Notes under the pieces: generated by a model
Seen by the model: the letters and a program-made list of their open reading frames with translations, nothing else
Database searches by the model: none
What the model was told of the DNA's origin: nothing
Part shown: positions 1-11,378 of the stretch, piece after piece
Layout of the letters: the number at the start of each line of letters is the position of its first letter
Numbering within the stretch: the stretch's first letter is position 1
NCBI GenBank assembly: GCA_015183035.1
Contig: JACZZP010000005.1
Coordinates: 1,302,001 to 1,366,000 of the forward strand
Direction: 5' to 3'
Source: Meloidogyne chitwoodi
Lineage: Eukaryota > Nematoda > Chromadorea > Rhabditida > Meloidogynidae
Length of the DNA: 64,000 bases
Program-made: the position numbers and the translations under genes

Positions 1-52
1 TTCTTTAATTAATTAATTTATAGGTAACTAAAAATATTTTTTCTTCTTTTTA

Positions 53-1278
53 CTAAATTAAATGTTCAAAATTAAGTATACAACCACCATCCATAACTGA
101 TTTTCTTGCCAATTCCTATTTTAAATTATTTTTAAAATAAAAAAATAAAAATTACTTTTGCTTCATCAACTTCTTTAATAATTTCTTTATTTCTTTTATC
201 AATATCAATTATTGCATTAAAAAGTATTTCTTGTAAATTTGTTGAATTTTTTTTCATAATTTCTGATACTAAATCAATATTAACCTAAATAAATATTTAA
301 ATTTAATTTATTATTTAAAACCCCTTCTTCACTATCTTTCCAACAATCATAATCAGTTACAGCAGCTAAAGAAGCATAAGGAATACCCAATTCTTTAGCA
401 AGTACAGCCTAAATTTAATATTTAAAATTATGGCAAGAATTTTGTTAATTTCATCTTCTAAAAATAGATATATGTAATTGTGGGAATTAATTAATTATTT
501 TATTTATAAACTTCTGGGCAAACTGTCATTCCAACTAAATCAGCTTTCCATTGACGAAAAAGTTCACTTTCAGCACGTGTAGAGAATCTTGGTCCTTCTA
601 CACAAACAAGAGTTCCTTTTTTATGATAATTTAATTCAGTTTTTGAAAGAGAAGAAATTAAAATCTTTTATAAAATTTAAAATAAATTTTTAAATTTTAA
701 AACTTGTCTCATTTTTTCATTAAATGTTGGATGCATTGGAATATGACAAATACCCTTAGGATGATTAGGTAAACCATCATAAAATGTTTGTGAACGTTTA
801 TTTGTTCTAAATATTAAAATATTTAATTTAAATATAAACCTATCAATAAAAGAATCTAAAACAACAAAATGTCCAGGAGATAATTCTTCTTTAAGAGATC
901 CACAAGCAGTCACTCCAATAATTACTGAAACACCAATCTTTTTAAGTGCCCAAATATTAGCTCTATAATTAACATTTGTTGGATTAATATAATGATTACG
1001 TCCATGTCTTATAAATAATATTTAAATTAAATTAAAAATAAAATAAATAAAATTACCTTGAAAGAATAATACATTCAATTTCATCATTTATTTTTCCTTC
1101 AATTAAAACATCAGAAGGATTACCAAAAGGTGTATTATTAATATTTATTTCTTTTATTTCTTTCAAAATATCTGTATCTTTAATAAAACCTGTACCACCA
1201 ATTATACCAATCTATAAAATTATTTGAAATTATTTAACAAAAATAAATAAATAAACTAACTTTTATATTTGAATTCAT
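53..1278 (-). CDS. MTAP: S-methyl-5'-thioadenosine phosphorylase
   Basis: Cleaves methylthioadenosine with phosphate to adenine and methylthioribose-1-phosphate in methionine and polyamine salvage; cytosolic. The spliced protein starts MNSNIK (1278-1261), then IGIIGGTGF phosphate-loop, [50 protein letters not shown] and [11 protein letters not shown]. The TACGSL and DYDCW motifs match MTAP rather than PNP. At least six short introns with GT..AG ends; the last exon ends ...[11 protein letters not shown] before TAG at 53-55. The length of roughly 280 residues is normal for the family. The start is the only in-frame ATG before the first intron. It diverges from the SIX gene across about 2.2 kb. 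Family assignment is very secure; exact splice points were read by eye. Confidence 0.93.
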
Positions 1279-3457
1279 TATAAAAATAATAATAATAATA
1301 AATTATATTAATATGTAAAATTAAAATAAATTTATTTTAAAATATATATTTAATTAATTAAAAATAAAAAAATAGGGTTAATTATATTTAATATTTAAAT
1401 ATTTAATTAAAAGATTATGTGAACAAAAAATCATATTTTATTTTTTATTTGTTTGTTTTAAAAAATAAATAGAAAAATATAAATAAAAATATTAATTTTT
1501 AATTTATTAATTAATAAATTTTATTTTAAAACTTTTTTGTTGCGATTTATTTTAATATTAAAAAAATAAACTTTGAAAAATATTTAAAAAGAATTTTAAA
1601 TAATTTGTTTAACAAAAAATAGGTAAACATTTCTATCTTTTTTTTTTGTTTCTACAATCAATAGATTAAAAATATAATATTACAATTTTATTATCTATGT
1701 AAAACAACTTGGCTCAACAAATAATAAGAAAAAAATATTTAAAATAAATAAATATATTGATTAAAAAGTAAATAAAAGTTAAAATTATAATTTTATTAAT
1801 TTTAAAAAACAGAAATTATTTAAAATATTCATTTGTACTAAAAAATGGAGTAAAAATTAAAAATTTTAACAAATATTAATTACCTATTTAACTGAATAAA
1901 TTCTCGGTCGTTGCAAGTTTTTTTTCTTTAAATTTAATTTATATTTCTAAAAAAGTGTAGTGCATAAAATTGTAAACATAAATTAATATAGATTGAAACC
2001 ATTATTTATTTATTTTTACTTTAATTAACCTAAATATTTATTATTGTGAAAATAATTAAAAATTATACCTATTTTAATTAATAAGCACCAATTAAATATA
2101 AATATATGTAAATATTTAATTTTATATTTTTAAATAAAAATATTTACCTGTTGCTTTGCTTATCCAGCAAAGAGTTAATCCTTTTTTAATACCGACAAAA
2201 GAAATATTTAAATAAATATTTCTTTGATTTTAACATGCAAGAAAATTGCTTTTTTAACACAAAATTACTCTACATTTATGAAGGCCAAATTTTGTAGTTT
2301 TTTTTAACTAAAAGAACCGCTTAGGTAAACAAAATAAAAATTAATTTTTTATTTTTTCATGTACAAATAAAATATTTAAATATTATATATATTGTAATTA
2401 ATTATAATATTATTAAAATAAATAATTCTTTAATTATTTTCTTATTATTATTTTAAATATCATCATTGTGTATTTATATATAAACAACAAATTGGCACAA
2501 TGTAAAAAAGAACAATAAAATAAATAAATATATTTAATCTAACATTATTATTTTTTTACTGTTTTGTGCCATTTCTTCATTTTATTATTATTATTGTCCT
2601 CATTTTTTTAAATTTAAAGGAAAAGAAGAGAAAAGAGATAAAGTATTATTATTATTATTTTTTAAATTTGCAGGTGTTGTTGCATAATTGTCCGAATTAT
2701 TTTATTGTTTTTTAAAAACAAAAAAGATTAATATATTAACTTTTTAAAATTTAAAATAAATATATTAATATTTTAAAAATAAAAATATAATCTTTTTTAT
2801 TAATTTTAATTTTTTACTATTTATTATTCTAAAAAAATATTTTAATTATTTAATAAATATATTTAAATATTTTAATTTTAAATATTCAAATTATTATTAT
2901 TTATTAATTATGTAAATTTCTTTTTTATTTCTTCCTGAAATTTTATTTAAAGAAATTTGATTCCAATAATTTCTTCTTTTCTTTTAAAATTTCTCTCCTT
3001 TAATCTCGCCAAGAAAAAAATAGAAAAGTCAAAAATAATAATTAAAAAAAAGAAAAAGAAAAAAGCCAATTAGAGAAAATAAAAAAATAACTATGGATTT
3101 GGAGAATAAAAAATAAAAATAAATTTCTCTTTATGCGTAAAGTAAATTATATATTAAATAATTTAAAACTGTATTTTTATTTTTTATTTCCTTTTTTTCT
3201 ACAGTAATTTAAAGAAATGGGAGGGATTAATAATAAAAGAAAAGGCTTTTCCACACCAATAATCTAAGAAGGATTTTGGGAATTTTATTTTTACAACCGT
3301 TACTTTTTTTAAAAAAAGAAATCTAAATAAAAATAATAAGATTTGAATAAATAAAATATATTTATATAAATAATTAAATATTTTAACTTTTGGAATTTCT
3401 TTAATTTTAATTATTTAAATTAAATTAATATTTTAATTATAATTTATTTTTTTTTAA
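1279..3457. other. Intergenic, divergent MTAP / SIX promoter region
   Basis: Very AT-rich spacer between the two divergent starts. I see no coding exon, tRNA or transposon. One short inverted repeat, TGGCACAA at 2493-2500 and TTGTGCCA at 2564-2571, is the only structured signal and may be chance. Confidence 0.6.
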
Positions 3458-4429
3458 ATGACAAATACAATTTGGGAATCAAATAGTTGGCTATGTGATA
3501 AATTCAGTCAAGAACAGGTCAACAAATAAATAATTCCTATTAATTTAAAAATAATATTTAAAACTGAAAAAATTAATAAAATATTTTTAATTAAATATAA
3601 TTATTTTTTATTAAATAGATAATATTTAAAAAATAATTAACTGTCATTTAATAATAAAATATTTTCTTAACTTTATATAATTAATTAATTTAAAATAATT
3701 TAATAGATTAATGTAATATGTCAATGTTTATTTCAATGGAATGATGGAGAACGTTTAGATAAGGTTTTCTTTAATTTATTTAAAATTAATTTTAATTTTA
3801 TTAAAAAAAAGTTATTTCAAATAAATCCTCAATTAATTAGTTATCCATATAATAATTCTACAATAATTTTAAAAGCTTATTTATTTACTTTATATTATAC
3901 TAGACATTTTGATAAATTTATTAATGTAATAACTAATAATAATTTTGAATCTTCACATCACTCAGAGCTTGTTAATCTTTGGTTTTTTTTAAATTAATTA
4001 TTTATTGTTCAATTAATTAATATTTATTTTAAAGGTATTTAGCTAAATATGAACAAGAAGAAATTATTAAAGTTAAAAAATTAGTACCTGTAGATAAATA
4101 CAGAATTAGGAAAAAATATCCACCACCAAAAAGTATTTGGGATGGAGATGAATTAATATATTCTTTTAAAAAAGGAGATAGAGAAGTTATTTTAATTTTA
4201 ATTTTATTATATTTTTAAAAAAAAAGATATTAAAAGAATATTATAATATTAATAAATATCCAAATGCTGAAGAAAAACGTAATATTTCAAGAAAAACTGG
4301 TTTAACAATGACACAGGTAATTTATTTGTTTATTATAAATTAATTTAAATTATTTAAAAGATAGCAAATTGGTTTAAAAATCGAAGACAACGTGAAAAAG
4401 GAGATGTAAAAAATATTTTATTTAAATAA
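3458..4429 (+). CDS. SIX-family (sine oculis) homeobox transcription factor
   Basis: DNA-binding nuclear regulator. Exons: 3458-3517 (MTNTIWESNSWLCDKFSQEQ), 3707-3763, 3812-about 3978, then three more, ending TAA at 4427-4429. The protein has a SIX domain (about residues 12-120, ending NLWYLAKYEQEE) directly followed by VDKYRIRKKYPPPKSIWDG and a homeodomain with WFKNRRQR; Lys50 of the homeodomain is typical of SIX proteins. The protein stops about ten residues after the homeodomain, so there is no C-terminal tail of the kind seen in many SIX1/2 or SIX4/5 proteins. Subfamily is uncertain: the VDKYR linker resembles SIX3/6, while the rest is divergent. Nothing suggests a pseudogene; all introns have GT..AG borders. 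Confidence 0.88.
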
Positions 4430-4673
4430 ATATTTTAATTTAAAAATTAATTTAGAAATATTTTGTTTTTAATTGTAAAAAATATAATTATTTTTTAATC
4501 CCTCAAATTGTTTTTTATCGATAAAAGTGGTAAAACAGACCAAATTTTTATATTTTTTTATCTTTCTTTATTTCTAAGACAATAAAAACCATTTATTTAG
4601 ATTAGTTTAAAGCAATTTTCAGTATTTTATAAAATCGAATTTTACAAAATTAATTTATTTTTAATAATTTTAT

Positions 4674-5114
4674 TTATTCCTGAACTAAACGAGTATTTCC
4701 AGAAGGATCTTGTATACATTTCCAAACACCATGTTTATCACGTATTTGCCCACCAACAGAAATTCTATCTCCCATTAATGAGAGACAAGCAATTACCTTT
4801 AAATAAATGAAAAATAATTTAAAAAATTAATATCTTTATTTTTAATTTAAAAAAACAGTTTCTTTTTACCTAAATTAAAATATTTATTTAAATTTACTTT
4901 AGTTTGCCAATAATTATGATGAACATCACAACGCATAATAAATGAACGATAAGTCTAAAATATTTAATTAAATAATTTTAATAAATTAATATATATCTAC
5001 CCATTCATCTCCATTTTTATATTCTTTTCCTTGATGAACACAAATACCTTCAGCATAAATATAAATTATTAAAGAAAATAAAGTAATTAATTTTAAACAT
5101 ATATTGTTTTCCAT
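4674..5114 (-). CDS. Small secreted protein, MIG-18-like fibronectin type I-like domain
   Basis: Begins MENNICLKLITLFSLIIYIY, a good signal peptide, followed by a compact four-cysteine domain: CVHQGKEYKNGDEW, a second Cys in FIMRCDVHHNYW, a third in VIACLSLMG and a fourth in GVWKCIQD; it ends GNTRLVQE. The pattern (CVHxGK.Y..GD.W ... C ... VIAC ... WKC) is that of the nematode extracellular family related to abnormal cell migration protein 18. The whole protein is one domain of about 100 residues. Three exons with short introns. Start is the ATG at 5114, just before the signal peptide. Predicted to act outside the cell; partner unknown. The domain call is from memory of the family pattern. 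Confidence 0.7.
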
Positions 5115-6382
5115 TTTTATTAAAATATTTATTATTTTATTTAAATAAACAAAAAAAATTGTTTGGATTTTTTATCTTAAAAAAAAAGAAAATTTATTTT
5201 TCTATAATTTTATTTTGAGTTTTTAAATTTTTTATAATTCATAATTATTTTATTTTAGGATATATTTAATTAAAAGGGAAAAAAGTTAAATAAATATTTT
5301 TTAAATAACTTTTTAACAAAAATATTAAAGATTAAAACTTTAATAAAAATACTTAGAAAACAACTGTTTTTTTAAAAAGAACATATAAAAATAAATTAGT
5401 AATTAATCTTTTTTTAAAAAAGAAATAATTAAAAATAAATTGTTTTATTTTTTAATTCTAAAATTAAATAAAAATTTGTTTTAAATAAAAATTTAATATA
5501 ATTATATAAGTATTTAGGATAAAAATATTTGAAATAATAAAATTTGAAGCTTTAAAAGGAAATAAATTTCATTTTTAAAAATTTATTAAAATGTCTAAAT
5601 TAATATTTAAATTATGGAATATATGTATTCCCCTTTATTTATATATTTTTAAGATGTGAAATTATTAAAAGTCATATCTCTAACTAAAATAAAAAATATT
5701 AACAAAAATTATAAAAAATGAATATTATTAAAAATAAAATAAATTATGCTCTAACATAAATTTTATTTTTTGTAAAAATATATTTTAAAAACTTATTACA
5801 TATCTTGAAAATATTCTTTTCACATTTACTAAAAACTCTCCTAGTAGGTATTTAGGTAGTTGTCATTTGTCGGAGTGTTTCAAAGTTTTTCTATTCCTCC
5901 ATTTTAAAAATAGATAAAATAAAAAATAGATATATTTTAAGATAAAATAAAATTTAGAAGGTAAAAATTGTAAAATTAAAATAATAAAAATTTGAATTTT
6001 AAAAAAAGTAAATCTAGTTAAAGGGCTTTAGGCCTTCTATATTTATATCTTTAAGATATGAAAATTCTTGAAGGTCATCATCTAAGATTTAAAAATATTA
6101 ACAAAAATATTGTATTAATTAAATAATATTATTGATATTTTAATTTAAAAATAAATAAATAAATTTATCTAATCCAAAGTATTTTTGTTAAATATTTAAG
6201 TTGAATTCATTGGGATACAAAATATGTATTTAAACTTTAGAGTAGAGATCTTAAAATATTAAAAGTTTTTTTCTAAAATAGAAATATCCAAAAAAATATT
6301 TTAATAAAATGTTGGATTAACTTCTCTAATCTTTCAAATTAAACAAAAATCAAAAGTAGTAAAATAATTTAAATATTTTTTA
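5115..6382. repeat. AT-rich intergenic stretch with a diverged local repeat
   Basis: No exon is visible. Segments at about 5638-5710 and 6040-6110 are similar in order and wording (TTTATAT, TTTAAGAT, a TCAT block, then AAATATTAACAAAAAT), suggesting an old local duplication or two copies of a small dispersed repeat. Confidence 0.4.
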
Positions 6383-9325
6383 TCATTTTTTCTCAGTTAT
6401 TTCGTCAATTTCAATAACTTCCAATTTTACTTGATTAATTTGAGCAGATAAATTAGAATTTTGTTGTGATTGTTGACTTTCCAAAGAATTTATGTTTTGT
6501 TTTGTATCTAAAAATTAATTAAACAAAACAAAAGTATTCTCCTTTTGTTTGGAGGATATTTATATAATTATTATAGTTAAGTTAAGTTTAATTATAATAA
6601 AACAAAATTCATTCTCTTACCTTCAACATTTTTAATTGAAATTGGATCCCCAACATTTATATGTGCGCAGGCCCCAATAACTGATTTGTTCTGTAAATTT
6701 TCAAAATTATTGTCAATAGATGGTGTATGTGATTTATTTCTTCTCTTTTGTCTAATAAATAAATAAAATATTTAATTTTTTATTTAAAACATACGAAACA
6801 TTATTAGTTGATAATTTTGAATTATTTGTTACTTCAAAATAATTAAATAAAAATTTATCAAATTCTTTTTTACTAATTCGAATATTTACTTTCTAAAAAA
6901 AATTATTTAATAAAATAAATATTTAAAATTATTACTTTTTTAAATCCATTTTTAAGCAAAACTTCCTTATCTTTTTTAGTCAATTGACTATAAAAAGTTC
7001 GAATTGGAATTGGCTGTTCTTTCTTGAAAGTTGTCTTTACTGTTTGTTCTTCATTTAAACAATTTTTTAAACTTTTAAAAATTTCAAATCCTTTAGGTCT
7101 TTGTGTAGAAGAATTATTACTTGTTGTTGGGTTATTTGTAATTATTGCTGGTGATGAAATAGAAATACGAGGAGGAATGAAAGTTGTACTAGTTGTTGAA
7201 GTAGAGACTTTTGATTTTGAAGTAGTAGTAATAATTGATTTATTAGATATCTGAATTGGAAATTAATTTTAAATAAAAATAAAATAACACATTACATTAT
7301 TTTGTGATCGAGTTTGAGATTTAGATATAATTGATGTTGACATTTCTAAAGATGAACCCTATAAAATTATATAATTTTAACAATAAGATTAAAGTTTACT
7401 TTAGATAAAGAAACTAAAAAAATACATTTGTTGAAGGAGGAACATTATTCTCTTCTTTTTCAGCATTAATAGCATTTTTAATTGCCAAAGCTTTTGATTT
7501 AAGGAAATCAATTGAAGGCATTGTTGATTCTGACTTAAAGAATTAAAAAATATATATATTATTTTATCATATTATTTTTTACATGTTTATTTGCAATTGC
7601 AGACTTCCAACTATCAAATTCATTTTGAGTTGGTATTGAATCAGAAACAGAAGATATTTTACCATGTACAATAACTCTGTCACATTCAAGTTTAAGTTCT
7701 TTATCGACTGAAATACGTCCAAGAGAATAAGGAACTTCACATTTATGAACACCAACAATTTGCATAATCTATTTATTTACAATTTGAAAAATAAAAATAT
7801 TTTTCAATAAAATTGTATCCAGCAAAATTTGTAGTAAAAAATATTAAAAAATACCTTATATCTTAAATTGTCTTTTAATAGAGATGGGTCAGTTCTAGGA
7901 CTACTAGGAAGATTGTAAAGAAATCGAACAAAGCTGCCAATAATTGTTTTTGAAAAAGTTGGCTGATTAAAAATACGAATAATTTGTGATCTTTGTAAAA
8001 ATATTTCAAGTAATTCTTCATATGTAGTTAACTAAAAATATTTATATAAAAAAAAAAGTATTATAAAGGAACCCTTTAACTATATCATTAACAATTAAAT
8101 TATTTTATTAATTCTTTTTATTTTAAATTTAAAAACCTGATTTGTACAAGTATCAGTCTGTTGATCAATCACACAAGCATCAGACATTTGAAATTCGCTT
8201 GGAACATTCATATAATTCAATCCCATCTCTATGTTTTCATCTTCGGGAAGTAACTTAAAATATTTTTAACGTTTTAAAATTTTAAAAATTAATCATGTTA
8301 TAAAAATATATTTTCAATAAAAACCTGTGTTCCAGTTGTTCCATCAATAACCATATTTTCAGCAACTTCCTGTTCCATTTGATTGTTAGATTGAATTCCA
8401 TCTTCATTTTCCACACTTTCAATAACATCAGTTACAATCTGTTCAACATTATCAGTAATTTCAAATTCAGAATTCCAGTATTGCCAATTTTCCGTTTCAT
8501 TTGAATAAAAGTTATCCACTTCTTCCATTTGCCTTTTAAAATGAACTTACATATGTTAATTTAATAAAAGAAATTATTCCTTACTTTTCACCGGGAGAAA
8601 AAGGCCACGAGAGTGCCGAAGAAATTTCAGTAATTTTATTTATAAGTTCATTAATTGTTGGTGTCGACTTATTCTAAAGATTTATTTAGAAAAATTTAAA
8701 TAAAAATCAAATTATTGTTTTTTAATACATTCTAATTAATTTTTTTAATTACCTTTTTTATCATACTCATCAACCATTGTTGAATTTCAGTTTCCTCTGC
8801 AGGTTCTTCCGAAATTATATCCAATGCAACTTCAGACTTATCATCAAGTTGAAGCAATGCTCCTCGGTTTTCGCTATAACACCCATGATCAATATCATCT
8901 AACACAGAAACAACTCGAGCAATCTAATTTTATTAAAAAATTATTAAAAAGAGAATATCCAAAACGTGTGTATAGACATAATAAGAACATTATTAACTTT
9001 TTTTTCTCGTTATCCTAATTATTAATAAAAAAAACATAAAACTTTGGTATTTAAAAAATACACATATGTAATGGTCTTAAAACTTTACCTTAAATATTTT
9101 GTTGACTCGATTGTTTTGATCAACAAAACGAACAAAACAATCAACAACAATTTTAGCAAAATCAGGTGTTGTAAATAATTTTAAAATACGCTCACGACCA
9201 AGAATGCAAGCCCTTATCCCCTCAGAAGGTTCATTTGGATATTGAATTGCTGAAGATTTATTTGTAGAATCAAAGTTTTGCATTCCATCCTCAAAATTAG
9301 AAGTACATTCATTTGAAGTAAACAT
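6383..9325 (-). CDS. Protein with two tandem Plus3 domains (RTF1-like)
   Basis: About 680 residues in 13 exons. Plus3 unit 1 (about residues 35-165): RERILKLFTTPDFAKIVVDCFVRF is split over the text as RERILKLF, PDFAKIVVDCFVRF, then IARVVSVLDD, LLQLDDKSEVALDIISEE, QQWLMSMIKK and a trailing helix TINELINKITEISSALSW. Unit 2 (about 275-430) repeats the scheme: RSQIIRIF, PTFSKTIIGSFVRFLYN, IMQIVGVHKC, LGRISVDKELKLECDRVIV, FDSWKSAIANKH and SIDFLKSKALAIKNAINAEK. In RTF1 of the Paf1 complex a single such domain binds phospho-SPT5 and single-stranded DNA. Between the units is an acidic linker; the tail is Ser/Thr/Asn rich. It lies 144 bp downstream of LACTB2 on the same strand, and its ATG directly follows an AG, fitting trans-splicing. 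Function unknown; transcription elongation is an inference. Confidence 0.8.
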
Positions 9326-9469
9326 CTATATATTTAGTTTTAAAAAATAATATTAAAACAAAAAATAAAAAAAAATAAATCTTTTTGCGAAATAAACTTA
9401 TATATTTTGATAAAAAAGTACTTTAAAAATAAAATTTATTATAATATTCTATATTATACATAATACATA

Positions 9470-10999
9470 TCACAATTTATTTTTATTTACTTCATTTTCG
9501 TCTAAAATTCTATAAAGTCCAAAACCAAACCCTCCAATTGATGGCCCAATATCCTGAATTTTTCTTTCAGACAAAAGTTTTACCAAATGATGTCTAACAT
9601 TCAATAAAGCACCAATTCGTCGGGAAGGAAGAATATTCTAAAAATATAAAATAAATAATTCTTGCAAATTGTTAAAACTGTATAAATTGCATCGGTTATT
9701 TGCATAGTTGTAGCAGGTCCATCATTTGAAATTATTTTCAAAATTTCTTGCTCTCTTCGATTTCTGTTCCCAATATATTCAAGAATTTTTTGTTTTGGAT
9801 CATCTACAACAGGACCATGGCCTAAAATTATATTTAAAAATGTTTTTTTTACCTTTCTACCCGGATAAATACGCTTAGGTGCTGCATTTAAAAGCTTTTG
9901 AAGACTTTTCATATAATCATCCAAATTCTCGAAAATAGCTGAACCTTCACCAAGTACACAATCTCCACTAAATTATTTAATTCAAATAAGATCTAAATAT
10001 AAAAAACCTAAATAGTGTTCCCTCCTCTTTAAGCCAAAGTGCTGTGTGATCAGATGTGTGACCAGGAGTAAAAAGGAAACTGTAAAAGTATGGAAACAAA
10101 GAATTAACTAAACTCTCATACAAAATCTGTCTATTGATATTATTTTAAAAATTATAAACAAACGTTTACCGAAGTGTTGCCCCTCCAACATGAATTTCAT
10201 GACCATCCTCAACAAAGGTAAAACTAATCTCATTTGATTCTGGCTGACCATCTGTACGTCGATGTTTATAGACTGGTATATTCTTCAAAAAATAAATAAA
10301 AAATCACTTTATAATAATTGTTATCATATAAAAAATTAGAAAAATTTAGTCTAAAAAATTTACTTTTTTAAAATGTTGGAGAATTTTTTTAACACCACCA
10401 ATATGATCAGCATGCCAATGTGTAACGACAATAGCTTCTATACTGCTAGAGCTATTTTTCAAAGAATCAATTAATTTGCTCAAATATAAAGTAACATTTG
10501 GCTCACCGGCATCAATAAGAATTTTCCTAAAAAAATAATTTGAAAAAATTCTCACGTTAATGATTTTTTCCAAAAAAAAATACTTTAATTATAAAACAAA
10601 TACTTCGTTCCATTTCCAACCAAATAAGTGTTAGTACCTTGCAGTGTAAAAGCGCCAGGATTTTGTCCTAAAAATAATGAAAATGGTTATGTATTATCTT
10701 TAGTTGAGCGAGTACTAAATAGACGATAACATAGTTTTCGTAAAATTTTGTTTTTGAAATAGGGATAAACCTATTTAGTAAATCTGTAAAAAAAATTTTA
10801 AGAGCTAACCAAGAATACGTTGAACCAATGGAGAAAGTTGGCTAATATCCTCAAGTGGAGTCAAACCAGATGAAACATTATCCTTACTTTGTAACAACTT
10901 TCTTGTAAGCATTGCATAAGAACTACTTCCCAATGAAAGAATATCTTTGGGAAGTTGAAATAACAATATTCGTGTCAACATGAGTAAGTAATATAGCAT
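9470..10999 (-). CDS. LACTB2: Endoribonuclease LACTB2 (metallo-beta-lactamase fold)
   Basis: Zinc-dependent nuclease of the metallo-beta-lactamase superfamily, known in mammals as a mitochondrial single-strand RNA endonuclease. Visible in order: NPGAFTLQGTNTYLVGNG, KILIDAGE, the metal site THWHADHIGG, TPGHTSDHTALWL, SGDCVLGEGSAIF, and IYPGHGPVVDDP (interrupted in the genome by a 40 bp intron after YPG), then a C-terminal winged helix ending GFGFGLYRILDENEVNKNKL. All metal ligands are present. The first ATG is at 10999; a second in-frame Met (MLTRILLF, 10981) gives a more compact amphipathic N-terminus and could be the start. Lies between LSG1 and the Plus3 gene on the same strand, so cotranscription is plausible. 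Confidence 0.92.
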
Positions 11000-11378
11000 A
11001 ATAATTAAGACTTAGTTAACCTCTCTACAAAATACTCCGACACATGCGGACCAATGACTGTAAAAAAATTTACAAAAATAAAAAAAATTAACAAAAAAAT
11101 TCTGAAAAATCTTTATAAATCTCTGAATGGAAATAATTTGATCTTTTTGAAGGCCCATGATCATTATGTATCGGTTATTTGTGATTTTTTGTTATCAATG
11201 TCACGTCCGCAAAAGTCGGGTCTGTAAATGTCTTGGCCGTGCGTAAGGCATTTGAGTTTGAAAAATAGATTAAGCAAATTTAGTTAGGTAAACTTTTATA
11301 TTTATAAAAAAATTTATTCCTCTAAATTCATTTAGAAAACAAAAGAATAATATAAAAAACTTCTTTCTATCACAAATT

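Noticed and set aside
7024..7254. 76-residue plus-strand ORF
   Set aside because: It is antisense to a Ser/Thr-rich exon of the tandem Plus3 gene, which has splice sites and a domain context.
8824..9018. Plus-strand ORF beginning MQLQTYHQVE
   Set aside because: Antisense shadow of the first Plus3 unit.
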